Part shown: one piece after another, positions 8,659-17,125 of the stretch
Layout: every line of letters begins with the position of its first letter
How positions within the stretch are numbered: position 1 is the first letter of the stretch
DNA from: Candidatus Allofournierella merdipullorum
GTDB taxonomy: Bacteria > Bacillota > Clostridia > Oscillospirales > Ruminococcaceae
Direction of reading: 5' to 3'
DNA length: 42,508 bases
NCBI GenBank assembly: GCA_019116345.1
Contig: DXBV01000016.1
Location: 1-42,508, forward strand
Translations under genes and position numbers: made by a program
Notes under the pieces: generated by a model
Told to the model about the DNA's origin: nothing
What the model saw: only the letters and a program-made list of their open reading frames with translations
The model's database searches: none

Positions 8659-10596
8659 ATGAACGAATGGAATGATACACAAGCACATCAAGACATCGAC
8701 CACATTTTCCGTGACCTGCTGCCCCAGGCAGGCATGGCGGAGCGGCCGGAGCAGATCCGGCTTTGCCACAGCATGCTGGACGCCATGCGGGAGGGTAAGA
8801 TCGCCCTGTGTGACGCGGGGACGGGGATCGGCAAGACCTTCGCGTATCTGGTGGCCGGCATCCTGCTAGTAAAGCACCAGGCAGCCAGCGGAAGTGTGTG
8901 CCGCCCCATCCTGATCTCCACGTCCAGCATCGCGCTGCAGGAGGCAATACAAAATGAGTACCTGCCAATGCTGTCCTCCATCCTGCTGTCAGACGACCTT
9001 ATCCATGCCCCACTGCGGTCGGTCATCCGGAAAGGCAAAGCCCACTATGTCTGCGACGCCAGGCTGGAACGCCGCCTGAAACAGGTGGACGCCGGCCGGA
9101 AGAACCCGAAAGCGCATCAGGCCCTGCTGGATGCCAGACGGGTACTGGACCTGGACAAGCTGTCCGGGCTGAGCAGCTACGACCGGGAGCGCATCTGCGT
9201 ACCGCGCCAGTGCAGGTGCAGGCTGGAGGACTGCCGATACCACTGTTTTCTGGACGCCTGCTGGGATGGGCAGTATATCATCCAGATCTGCAACCACAAC
9301 CTCCTGCTGGCGGACCTCATCCACCGCAGCCAAAAGAAAAAGCCCATCCTGCAGGACAGCGCGGTGTATATCATCGACGAGTCCCACAAGCTGCCGGAAA
9401 CGGCACGGCAGATGTTCGGCACGACGCTGACCGCCGGGAGCATCCGCACGCTCATCCGCAGCCTCCACACAGAGCGGTATGTCCTCGCGGCGGAACTGCT
9501 GGACGAGGCCGCGGCGGCATTGCTGGCGAAACTGGAGATCCCCGTCGAAGAAGGGGCCGGCTTTGAGCCGTACCACGCGCTGCTGGCAAAGCCCAATGAC
9601 ACGCTGAAGGTAATCAGCCGGCAGTTGGAAGGGCTTCTGACGCGGGAGACATGGCGGCAGCTCATGTCCGCCTCCTCCGCGGTTTCCCTGTTTTATGAGG
9701 GGAACCCGGACATGGTATTCTACGCGGCGGACGATGACCGGGGCGGGGCGATGCTGTGCGGCACAGTTTCAGATCTGGCTTCGCAGCTCCGGCAGACGAT
9801 GTGGCGCATAGAGCAGCCCATCATCCTGACCTCCGGCACCCTTGCCGTCGGGCAGGATTTCAGCCGGTTCCGCGCCGCCGCCGGCCTGACCGGAGAGCGC
9901 CGTGTGACGGAGTCCGTCACGCCCTCCCCATTCGACTACCGTCAAAACTGCCTGCTGTTCCTGCCGCGCGATCCGTACCGTCTGGAACAGGCGGATTATT
10001 ATGACAAGCTGGCCGGGCAGATCCGGGAACTGGCGACGGCCTCCCACGGGCATGCGCTTGTGCTGTTCACCTCCTATATCGCCCTGTCCGCGGTCAAAGA
10101 CCGCCTCCGGGATCTGGAGATGCCGTATCCTGTGTTCGTTATGGGCCGCAACCCCTCCCGCACCCTTGGTGAGTTCCGATCCGCGCCCGGCAGCATCCTG
10201 CTGGCAACAGGCGCGGCCTGGGAGGGGATGGACTTTGCCGGCGACGGCGTGTCCATGCTCATCATCCCACGCCTGCCCTTTGCCTACCCGGACGCGGTCA
10301 AAGAGAAAGAGCGCGGCAATTACCCTGACCTCAGATCCTTCCTCACCTCCGTCATCGTGCCGGAAATGCAGATCAAATTGCGCCAGGGTTTTGGACGGGC
10401 CATCCGCACGGAGACAGACACCTGCGTCGTTGCCGTACTGGATCCCCGCGCCGCCCGCGGCAGGCGGTATTACCCCAGCCTGCGGGACGCCCTGCCGGAC
10501 ATGCCGGTGACGGGCAGCCTGCGGGAGGTGCGGCAGTTCTACCTGGCCCGGAAGGGCAGGGATTACTTCAACGGCCCCCTGCGCGAAGTATGTTGA
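8659..10596 (+). CDS. DinG/XPD-like superfamily 2 helicase
   Basis: A 645-residue helicase. Walker A AGTGIGKT is at residues 53-60 and the DEAH-type box DESH at 240-243. Between them lies a cysteine cluster (Cys132, 180, 185, 187, 192, 196, 201) that could bind the iron-sulfur cluster of the DinG/XPD group. The C-terminal half has SGTLAVGQDF, the EGMDFAGDG segment and QGFGRAIR, the motif VI arginine box. The ATG at 8659 has AAAGGA 11 bases upstream; a TTG at 8650 is too close to it. In the element it may unwind DNA during transfer or replication. Confidence 0.92.
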   Translation: MNEWNDTQAHQDIDHIFRDLLPQAGMAERPEQIRLCHSMLDAMREGKIALCDAGTGIGKTFAYLVAGILLVKHQAASGSVCRPILISTSSIALQEAIQNEYLPMLSSILLSDDLIHAPLRSVIRKGKAHYVCDARLERRLKQVDAGRKNPKAHQALLDARRVLDLDKLSGLSSYDRERICVPRQCRCRLEDCRYHCFLDACWDGQYIIQICNHNLLLADLIHRSQKKKPILQDSAVYIIDESHKLPETARQMFGTTLTAGSIRTLIRSLHTERYVLAAELLDEAAAALLAKLEIPVEEGAGFEPYHALLAKPNDTLKVISRQLEGLLTRETWRQLMSASSAVSLFYEGNPDMVFYAADDDRGGAMLCGTVSDLASQLRQTMWRIEQPIILTSGTLAVGQDFSRFRAAAGLTGERRVTESVTPSPFDYRQNCLLFLPRDPYRLEQADYYDKLAGQIRELATASHGHALVLFTSYIALSAVKDRLRDLEMPYPVFVMGRNPSRTLGEFRSAPGSILLATGAAWEGMDFAGDGVSMLIIPRLPFAYPDAVKEKERGNYPDLRSFLTSVIVPEMQIKLRQGFGRAIRTETDTCVVAVLDPRAARGRRYYPSLRDALPDMPVTGSLREVRQFYLARKGRDYFNGPLREVC

Positions 10597-10709
10597 CATC
10601 GTCACTTATGCCCGGTTTGTCCGTGGTTCTTTGTTGGACTTGGTAATAGCATTTGACAGGGGTTCCGGCTATACTTGCGTTGCAGATCAACGGAAGGAGT
10701 CAAGCAGGC

Positions 10710-11087
10710 ATGGAACAGACCAAGAGCCTGACCGCGCCCATCCCGGCGTCCCTGCACGCCAGGGTAACGGCGGAGCGGATCGCGGCCAACCAATCACTGG
10801 GTGAGTACATGACAGAATTACTCACAAATTACTACAACGGAGGGAAAAACCACATGGCGAAAACAAGGACACTGGCATTCCAGATCGATGAAGAACTGTT
10901 CCAGCGGATCAAAAGGCACCTTGAACAGGAGAGCGGCCGCACCGGACGGAAACTGACCCAGCGGGATTTCGTGATCGGGCTGATCGAGGACGCCCTGAGA
11001 CAAGCGGAGGCAGCTGCAGAGGACGCCGCCCCCTGCGCCGTGACAGACGAGAGCGAGGAAGAAGGTGAACAGGATGCCGCGGAATGA
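10710..11087 (+). CDS. Ribbon-helix-helix protein with two similar halves and a likely internal start
   Basis: A 125-residue protein. The first half (1-48) reads TKSLTAPIPASLHARVTAER and SLGEYMTELLTNYY, the pattern of a ribbon-helix-helix domain. The second (49-100) reads TRTLAFQIDEELFQRIKRHL and RDFVIGLIEDAL, again ribbon-helix-helix. The C-terminus is acidic. AGGAG precedes the ATG at 10710. An in-frame ATG at 10854 has its own strong GGAGGG (10840-10845), so the second domain may also be made alone. Likely a small DNA-binding regulator or accessory protein of replication or transfer. Confidence 0.8.
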   Translation: MEQTKSLTAPIPASLHARVTAERIAANQSLGEYMTELLTNYYNGGKNHMAKTRTLAFQIDEELFQRIKRHLEQESGRTGRKLTQRDFVIGLIEDALRQAEAAAEDAAPCAVTDESEEEGEQDAAE

Positions 11088-11397
11088 ATGGGCCGACTTC
11101 ATCGCCGCCGGCGGGTCCGAGTGCAAAGCCTGCGGCCAGCGGATGCTGAAAGCAGACGGCTGCACATGGACCCACGTCCAATGCGGCAGCCGGTACTACC
11201 GCCGTATTAAGTACGGCGATGACGGCAGGGCATACGATAACGGACGGTGCCCTGACTGCGGCGCCAAACCGGGGCATTACCACCACATCGGCTGCGATAT
11301 GGAACTGTGCCCCGTGTGCGGCAGGCAGCTCATCGGCTGCGGCTGCGATATCTCCCACTATGTGGAGCGGCCGCCTGCACGGAAACGGGACAAGTAA
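11074..11397 (+). CDS. Cysteine-rich zinc-ribbon protein
   Basis: A 107-residue protein with four CxxC-type pairs: CKAC, CPDC, CPVC and a C-terminal CGC, plus His and Cys between them, suggesting two zinc sites. It overlaps the end of the ribbon-helix-helix gene. A GTG at 11065 is an alternative start three codons upstream; both have AGGAAGAAGG before them. The function is unknown. It belongs to the same transcript as its left neighbour and is followed by a strong hairpin. Confidence 0.75.
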   Translation: MPRNEWADFIAAGGSECKACGQRMLKADGCTWTHVQCGSRYYRRIKYGDDGRAYDNGRCPDCGAKPGHYHHIGCDMELCPVCGRQLIGCGCDISHYVERPPARKRDK

Positions 11398-11416
11398 GTA
11401 AATACGGACCACAGAC

Positions 11417-11452
11417 CGGCCCGGAACACATCAGGGAATGTGTTCCGGGCCG
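11417..11452 (+). terminator. Perfect 15-base-arm hairpin
   Basis: CGGCCCGGAACACAT (11417-11431) and ATGTGTTCCGGGCCG (11438-11452) pair perfectly around a 6-base loop, followed by CTTATTCT. It separates the zinc-ribbon gene from the DUF3991 gene and probably ends or attenuates the upstream transcript. Confidence 0.7.
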
Positions 11453-11483
11453 CTTATTCTCCAGAGAAACGAGGTGTGTAAAC

Positions 11484-12437
11484 GTAAACTCCCCACACCA
11501 CCTGTTCACAGAGCACGAGATGGAGATCGCCCGTGAGACAGACCTCCCAGACCTGCTGGCAAGCCTCGGCTACACCGTAACACGGGTGGGCAGTTACCAT
11601 TCCACGAAGGAGATGGACAGCCTTCGCATCAGGGACCGGCGCACATGGTACCGCTATTCTGAGAAGGTCGGCGGGGACGCCATCACGTTCCTGCAGCACT
11701 TTTGCGGCAAAAGTTTCCCGGAGTCCGTGGAGTACCTGCTGGCGTTTCATGGCCAGGCACGGGACTCCCCCGTACCTGCGGAAAGGAGCCGCCAGCCTGC
11801 CGCCCCAAAAGAACAGGCCGTACCCTTCCAGCTCCCGCCGGAGAATGCGGATACACGCCGTGTCTATGCCTACCTGCGCAAGCGCGGCATCGCCGCACAG
11901 GTGATCCAGGGATTTATCGCTGCAGGGCTGTTATACGAGGACGCGGCGCACCACAACTGCGTGTTTGTGGGCCGCAGCCGTGACGGGAAAGCGGTCTTCG
12001 CCAATCAGCGCGGGACCTATGACCGGAACGGCAGCAGCTTCAAGGGGGATGTTTCAGGCAGCGACAAATCCGTCGCCTTCCGCCTGCCGCATGGCCCGGC
12101 GCGCGATACCGTGTATGTGTTTGAAGCGCCCATCGACCTGATGAGTTTTTGCACCTTGCACCGTGACTTCCGCGGCAACGCTGTGGCCCTGTGCTGCCTG
12201 CATGACGGTGCGCTGGAAACCTACCTCAAAGACCATCCCGGCCTGCGCCGGATCGTCCTGTGCCTGGACAACGACACTTGGGGGCGCAAAGCCGTGGAGC
12301 ACATGCGGGAGAAATACAGTACAGCGGGTTATTCTGTGCAGGCACGATTCCCGCCGGCCGGGAAGGACTGGAACGAGTACCTCTCCCAGCGGCATCACAT
12401 CCGGGAAAGGGGGCGGTACCAAACAGCCAAGCCCTGA
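11484..12437 (+). CDS. DUF3991/TOPRIM-domain protein, primase-like
   Basis: The N-terminal DUF3991-type domain holds ADSLRIRD-like MDSLRIRDRRTWYRYSE and GGDAITFLQ. The C-terminal TOPRIM domain holds VYVFEAPIDLMSF and VLCLDNDTWGRKAVEHM, with the acidic residues that bind metal. Such proteins occur in plasmids and ICEs near replication and transfer genes and may act as primases. The start is uncertain. The first in-frame ATG is at 11520 with no ribosome binding site. GAGGTG at 11471-11476 is well placed for an in-frame GTA at 11484, giving VNSPHHLFTEHEM before the ATG. From 11520 the product has 305 residues. Confidence 0.85.
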   Translation, partial: VNSPHHLFTEHEMEIARETDLPDLLASLGYTVTRVGSYHSTKEMDSLRIRDRRTWYRYSEKVGGDAITFLQHFCGKSFPESVEYLLAFHGQARDSPVPAERSRQPAAPKEQAVPFQLPPENADTRRVYAYLRKRGIAAQVIQGFIAAGLLYEDAAHHNCVFVGRSRDGKAVFANQRGTYDRNGSSFKGDVSGSDKSVAFRLPHGPARDTVYVFEAPIDLMSFCTLHRDFRGNAVALCCLHDGALETYLKDHPGLRRIVLCLDNDTWGRKAVEHMREKYSTAGYSVQARFPPAGKDWNEYLSQRHHIRERGRYQTAKP

Positions 12438-12472
12438 CCCATAGCCAGAATAAAAAAGGAGGAAAAAAGCAC

Positions 12473-15400
12473 TTGAAAAGCAAGACAAGCAGGCACTGCC
12501 TGAAACGGCTCTCATCCCTGCTACTGGCCGTGGCGCTGTGCATCGGCATGATGCCCGGCGCCTTTGCCGCGCAGGAAAACGGCTACCATGACCCCGCCGA
12601 ACACTGGCAGGAGGCCAATGACCGCACCAATGAGCTGGATGTAAACGCCACCGTGACCCATGAAACATTCCAGTGCAGGGAGTGCAAACAGCAGACCTCT
12701 TTCCTTGCCTTCCGCACCCCGGAATACACGAGGGACGGCCAGACGGCCATGAGCAGGAATGTCCGGTATTCAGACGGGACCCTGATTGGCGGCGAAGGGA
12801 AAGGCGCGGTTTTAGACGGCGTACCCGGCCAGGATGCCTATTATACAGCCTACCACTGGACCAAAGCTGTTTGCGAAACCTGCGGCGGCATCAACACCAA
12901 TATGGCAAAGACAGACTATTGCTATCAGAAAAATGTGTACTGGCTGTACGACTGCGCCAACAATTTCTTTGAGGAACTGCCCGAAACGGAAACCATTGAG
13001 CAGGCAGACAGTAAATACCACCGTGTCATCACCACCAGCGGCGAATACTGCGGCTTTTGCTATGGAACTTTCAAAGAGGAATCTTCCACGCTGGAGCGTC
13101 ACCGCATGGAAAGCAGCATCCGCCCGGAGCTGGCGCACCAGCGGTTTGTCAAGATGGACACCTGCGCGGACTGCGGCTATGCCGAAACCGAATACACTGC
13201 CGCAAAGGCCGTGGTAGCGGATTATTACGGCGTGGCGGATGGCGCGCCTCACACGGTCACTGTTTCCGATCTCTCCGAGGCGGGCGTGACCACCGCCATC
13301 CGCTACGGCCACAGCGCGGACGCCTGTACCCTGACCAGCGCGCCCAACTACACCGAGACCGGAAACTACACCGTCTACTATAAAATCACCTACACCTATC
13401 ACGACACGGATATGGTAGAGGACGACGTGGCCTACGTCCACCTGACCGCCACGGCGGACGGTTCCTGCGCCTGCGGCTGCGGAGACCCTGACTGCGACTG
13501 CCAGGACCCGGACTGTGACGGCGGATGCTGTGAAGATAAGGGCTGCGGCAACGACCACCACTTTGTCTGCCATGATACCGTTGTTCCAACCTGTCTGGCG
13601 CTGGGCTATAACCGCATGATGTGTACCGGGTGCGGCAAGATGGTCAAGGCCAACTACAAGGACTCGCTGGGCCATGCCTATCAGAGCGTAGTGGTACGGG
13701 ATGCCACCTGTGAAACGCCGGGCAAGACGCTGGATATCTGCGAGCGGTGCGGCAATGTGAAAGAGACTGTGCTGCCCCAGACCGCGCACGAATACAGCAC
13801 CAGCGTTATCCCTGCCACCTGTACCGGCCCCGGCTACACCCTGCGGGAGTGCGCTGTCTGTGGGGAGCGCCACATCGAGGACATCACCCCGGCGCTGGCG
13901 CACAACTATGTTTCCAAGACCACCCCGGCCACCTGCGAGGGCGGCGGACGCACCCTGCACATCTGCGAGGGCTGCGGCAGTTCGTTCATTACGGACTACA
14001 CTTCCCCGCTGGGCCATAGCTGGGACGAGGGCAAGGAGGTCACCAACGCCACCTGCACCGGCGAGGGCGTAACGGAATACACCTGCGTCCGCTGCGGCGC
14101 GACCCGGCTGGAGGGGGACGAGGCCGCGGGCCATATCCCCGGCGAACCCGCCACCTGCACCCAGCCCCAGCTCTGTACCAAGTGCGGCGCGGTCATGGAG
14201 AACGCATTGGGCCATGACTACGCCGAGGAAGTGACCGCCCCCACCTGTACCGAGATGGGCTACACCACCTATACCTGTTCCCGCTGCGGCGATACCTACA
14301 AGGGCGATTACACCGAGGCGGCAGGCCACAAGCCCGGCGACTGGATCATTGACAAGGAGCCGACCACGGACAGCGAGGGCAGCAGGCATAAGGAGTGTAC
14401 CGTCTGCGGCGAAACGCTGGAAACCGAGGAGATCGAAAAAATCTATAACCAAGCTACCACAGACAGTAAGGGCGAGGCCGTGGTGGGCGGCTATCTGGTG
14501 ATCGTCACGGATACGGACAGCAAAGACCCTGTTGCAAATACCACCGTCACCCTCCATAAAGACGATAGCCTGTCCATCCGCCTGCCCTCCGGCCGCCTGC
14601 TGGACTACGATGACCATACTACCATCACCGTACTGCTCACCAAGGATAAGAGCGCCGTTGCGGGTATGTTCATCGCCGTGACCGACAAGCATGACAATTA
14701 CAGCGAGGGCAGCACCGACAGGGCCGGGCAGCTCACCGTCCCCGGCACCACCGGCACGACGGGCGAGGACGGCAATGCCACCGCGGGCTGGGAGGACGAG
14801 GACGGCGACCGCTGGACGCTCACAGTAAAAGTCGAGGACTACGAGACCGGCCGCCCCATTGGGGACGCAGAGGTGTCCATCGGCAAGGGCGGCAATATCA
14901 CTGTCATCCTGCCTGACGATGTGGATATGGACGAGGACAACCGCATCACCGTCACCGTGACCGACAACGAGCGCCAGCCGCAGGAGGGCATGACGGTCAT
15001 CGTCAAGGGCGACCTTGGGCAGCGGGAGACCGGCAAGACCGACGAGGCTGGTAAACTCACTGTCCCCGGCGTCACGGAAACCGAGTACCACAGCGCCTAT
15101 ATCGTGGGCTACACGGACGGCACCTTCGGGCCGGAGCGCAGCATGACCCGCAGCGAGGCCGCGGCCATCTTCGCCCGCCTGCTGGCGGATAAGCTGGACG
15201 AGCGCATCCCCGGCGGGAACAACGTCAAGTTCACCGATGTCTCCCCGGACGCATGGTATGCCGGCTATGTCCAGTATCTCACCGGTTATGGTGTGGCTGT
15301 AGGCTACAACGACCGCACCTACCGTGGTGACGAGGCTATCACCCGCGCCGAGTTCACCGCTATGGCGGCGCGGTTCTTTGATGTGTACGGCGACGGCGAC

Positions 15401-15733
15401 GAGGCCATCATGGAGCAGTACCAGGGCTTTGACGATGTTTCCGATGGTTATTGGGCGGCGGAGTATATCCGTGACGCGGCGATCCACGGCTGGGTAGAGG
15501 GCTACGGCGACGGCACCTTCCGAGCGGATGACCCCATTGACCGCGCCGAGGTGGTCACCATCGTCAACCGTCTGCTGGGCCGTGAGGCCGATGAGGACTA
15601 CATCGCGGACAACGGGCGCAGGCTGGTGACCTTCCCCGACGTGTCCTCCCGCCACTGGGCCTATGAGCAGGTGCTGGAGGCCGCCAACGGCCACACCGCC
15701 ATCCTCACTGACCCTGAAATTTGGAAAAAGTAA
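12473..15733 (+). CDS. Secreted Cys-repeat surface protein with SLH anchor domains
   Basis: A 1086-residue exported protein. TTG at 12473 is the start because AAGGAGG lies nine bases before it and a perfect signal peptide follows (KRLSSLLLAVALCIGMMPGA, cleavage after AFA near 32). Residues 60-330 hold CxxC pairs. Residues 331-360 are a cysteine/aspartate-rich linker. Residues 370-645 contain about eight repeats of roughly 38 residues, pattern ATCT-x-GYT-x-CxxCG-x-H. Two beta-rich domains follow (660-870). Three SLH domains (871-1075: VGYTDGTFGPE, AVGYNDRTYRGDE, EGYGDGTFRADD) would bind the cell-wall polymer. Probably an adhesin or surface cargo protein of the ICE. It ends the DUF3991 transcript and precedes ssb. 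Confidence 0.92.
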   Translation: MKSKTSRHCLKRLSSLLLAVALCIGMMPGAFAAQENGYHDPAEHWQEANDRTNELDVNATVTHETFQCRECKQQTSFLAFRTPEYTRDGQTAMSRNVRYSDGTLIGGEGKGAVLDGVPGQDAYYTAYHWTKAVCETCGGINTNMAKTDYCYQKNVYWLYDCANNFFEELPETETIEQADSKYHRVITTSGEYCGFCYGTFKEESSTLERHRMESSIRPELAHQRFVKMDTCADCGYAETEYTAAKAVVADYYGVADGAPHTVTVSDLSEAGVTTAIRYGHSADACTLTSAPNYTETGNYTVYYKITYTYHDTDMVEDDVAYVHLTATADGSCACGCGDPDCDCQDPDCDGGCCEDKGCGNDHHFVCHDTVVPTCLALGYNRMMCTGCGKMVKANYKDSLGHAYQSVVVRDATCETPGKTLDICERCGNVKETVLPQTAHEYSTSVIPATCTGPGYTLRECAVCGERHIEDITPALAHNYVSKTTPATCEGGGRTLHICEGCGSSFITDYTSPLGHSWDEGKEVTNATCTGEGVTEYTCVRCGATRLEGDEAAGHIPGEPATCTQPQLCTKCGAVMENALGHDYAEEVTAPTCTEMGYTTYTCSRCGDTYKGDYTEAAGHKPGDWIIDKEPTTDSEGSRHKECTVCGETLETEEIEKIYNQATTDSKGEAVVGGYLVIVTDTDSKDPVANTTVTLHKDDSLSIRLPSGRLLDYDDHTTITVLLTKDKSAVAGMFIAVTDKHDNYSEGSTDRAGQLTVPGTTGTTGEDGNATAGWEDEDGDRWTLTVKVEDYETGRPIGDAEVSIGKGGNITVILPDDVDMDEDNRITVTVTDNERQPQEGMTVIVKGDLGQRETGKTDEAGKLTVPGVTETEYHSAYIVGYTDGTFGPERSMTRSEAAAIFARLLADKLDERIPGGNNVKFTDVSPDAWYAGYVQYLTGYGVAVGYNDRTYRGDEAITRAEFTAMAARFFDVYGDGDEAIMEQYQGFDDVSDGYWAAEYIRDAAIHGWVEGYGDGTFRADDPIDRAEVVTIVNRLLGREADEDYIADNGRRLVTFPDVSSRHWAYEQVLEAANGHTAILTDPEIWKK

Positions 15734-15754
15734 TACCAACACAAATCCCATCCG

Positions 15755-15781
15755 GCAGTGGCCCCGCCACGGGGGCGCTGC
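15755..15781 (+). terminator. Hairpin after the surface protein gene
   Basis: GCAGTGGCCCC and GGGGGCGCTGC form an 11-base stem with two imperfect pairs around GCCAC, followed by TTCATAAAT. A weak terminator or processing site before ssb. Confidence 0.45.
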
Positions 15782-15821
15782 TTCATAAATACCATCTGAA
15801 ACAGAAAAGGAGAATGAACCT

Positions 15822-16196
15822 ATGCTGAAGATCACAGCCATCGGGAACCTGACCAACGACGTGGAACTGAAGATGAACGAGGCCACGGGCAAGCCCTATG
15901 CCATCCTGCGCATTGCCTCGGATCGACGCTATAAGGACAAGGACGGCAACCGGCTGACCGACTTTATCTCCATCAAGGTGCGCGGCCCCCTGGCGGAACG
16001 CTGTGCGGCATTCGCCTGGAAGGGCTGTAAGCTGGCCGCGTCCGGCGACTTCGAGACCATCACCTTCGCGGACGAGCCGGAGCGCCAGCCGGGCTTTCTG
16101 ATCAAGGCCACGGAGGTGGAGTTCCTGTCCCCCCGCCGCGCCGAGGACGCCGCCTCGTCCATGCCCGCGGAGGGCGTGGATGAACTGGCAGCCTGA
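15822..16196 (+). CDS. ssb: Single-stranded DNA-binding protein, short form
   Basis: A 124-residue OB-fold protein starting MLKITAIGNLTNDVELK, with the typical ATGKPYAILRIASDRRYKD and TDFISIKVRGPLAERCA segments. It lacks the acidic DDDIPF-like tip of chromosomal SSB, which normally recruits other proteins, and ends in an acidic stretch GVDELAA instead. AAGGAG precedes the ATG. ICE-encoded SSBs coat the strand that enters a new host. It begins a long run of closely spaced genes. Confidence 0.9.
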   Translation: MLKITAIGNLTNDVELKMNEATGKPYAILRIASDRRYKDKDGNRLTDFISIKVRGPLAERCAAFAWKGCKLAASGDFETITFADEPERQPGFLIKATEVEFLSPRRAEDAASSMPAEGVDELAA

Positions 16197-16201
16197 CCGC
16201 C

Positions 16202-17125
16202 ATGCGGAATACAGGCGCCGAGTATACCAGCTCGGAACGGACACCCACCATCCTGCCGGAACTGGCTGAACTGCTCCCCCCGCTCAGTGGGGAGCAGTTT
16301 GCCGCTCTGGAAAATGACATCCTGCAAAACGGCTGTTATTCCCCCATCATCGTCAATGAAGATCTGGTGGTCATAGACGGCCACAACCGCCAGAGGATCT
16401 GTGAACAACACGGCCTGCCGTACAGGATGGCGGTGTTTGCCTTCGACGATCTGCTGGAGGCCAAGCAGTGGGCGCTGGACACCCAGAAGGGCCGGCGCAA
16501 TCTGGACAAGTGGGAGCTGGGCAAGATCGCCCTGAGACTTAAGCCGGAAATCGAGGCCAGGGCAAAGGCAAATATGTCCGCGGGCGGCGGTGATCAGAAA
16601 AGTGATGCAGCAAAATCGGGTTTGACAACATTGTCAAACCCGATCCCCACCGTCAATACCCGCAAGGAACTGGCCGGATCTGTCGGCATCGGGGAAGTCA
16701 CGATGGGCAAGGTCATGCAGATCGACGAGCACGCCCCCGCCGCCGTGAAGGAGGCGCTGGATAAGAAAGAACTGTCCGTCAACCAGGGGTACAACATCAC
16801 CCGGCAGGTGCAGGATCTGCCGGAGGAAGAACGGGAGCAGGCCGCGCTTGCTGCCGTGGAAGTGGAAAAGGCAAAGAAGGAGATCCGTGAGAAAGACGCG
16901 GAGATCGACCGCCAGAGCAAGATCGCGGGGATCTTCTGCAAGGCTTTTGAAAAGGCCGTCCTGCTGACTCCCACCGAGGAAAATGTGCGGATCTGGGCCA
17001 GATGCACCCGCATGACCAGGGAGGAAATGGAGGATACCGTCAAGGAGTCCCGTGAATTGGCCGGGGTGTTCACCTCCATCGCTGACCTCATGGAGCGCAT
17101 CCTGCCGGAAAGGGGGACGTTATGA
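16202..17125 (+). CDS. ParB-like nuclease-domain protein
   Basis: A 307-residue protein with an N-terminal ParB/Srx domain (about 18-95): SGEQFAALENDILQNG, SPIIVNEDLVVIDGHNRQRI, then a helix-turn-helix region including TRKELAGSVGIGEVTMGKV. The C-terminal half is a long charged helix (200-290). Partition proteins of this group bind a centromere-like DNA site. A 30-bp palindrome lies within this gene at 16615-16644, in a variable linker between the two domains. It starts six bases after ssb and overlaps the next gene by ATGA. Together with the ParM-like gene 2.5 kb downstream it points to a maintenance function. Confidence 0.85.
   Translation: MRNTGAEYTSSERTPTILPELAELLPPLSGEQFAALENDILQNGCYSPIIVNEDLVVIDGHNRQRICEQHGLPYRMAVFAFDDLLEAKQWALDTQKGRRNLDKWELGKIALRLKPEIEARAKANMSAGGGDQKSDAAKSGLTTLSNPIPTVNTRKELAGSVGIGEVTMGKVMQIDEHAPAAVKEALDKKELSVNQGYNITRQVQDLPEEEREQAALAAVEVEKAKKEIREKDAEIDRQSKIAGIFCKAFEKAVLLTPTEENVRIWARCTRMTREEMEDTVKESRELAGVFTSIADLMERILPERGTL
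16615..16644. promoter_or_regulatory. 30-bp palindrome inside the ParB-like gene
   Basis: ATCGGGTTTGACAA (16615-16628) and TTGTCAAACCCGAT (16631-16644) are perfect 14-base arms around a CA centre. The stem is long, tightly spaced and falls within coding sequence, so it is unlikely to be a terminator. A ParB-type binding site or an RNA processing hairpin are the best guesses. Confidence 0.6.

Noticed and set aside
10653-10675. TTGACA and TATACT before the ribbon-helix-helix gene as a promoter
   Set aside because: The boxes are separated by only 11 bases, too short for a sigma-70 promoter, though each looks good alone.
12812-15892. A 1026-codon open frame on the minus strand opposite the surface protein
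   Set aside because: It mirrors the strong GC bias of the real gene, has no ribosome binding site and encodes no recognisable domain, while the plus strand has a signal peptide and SLH repeats.
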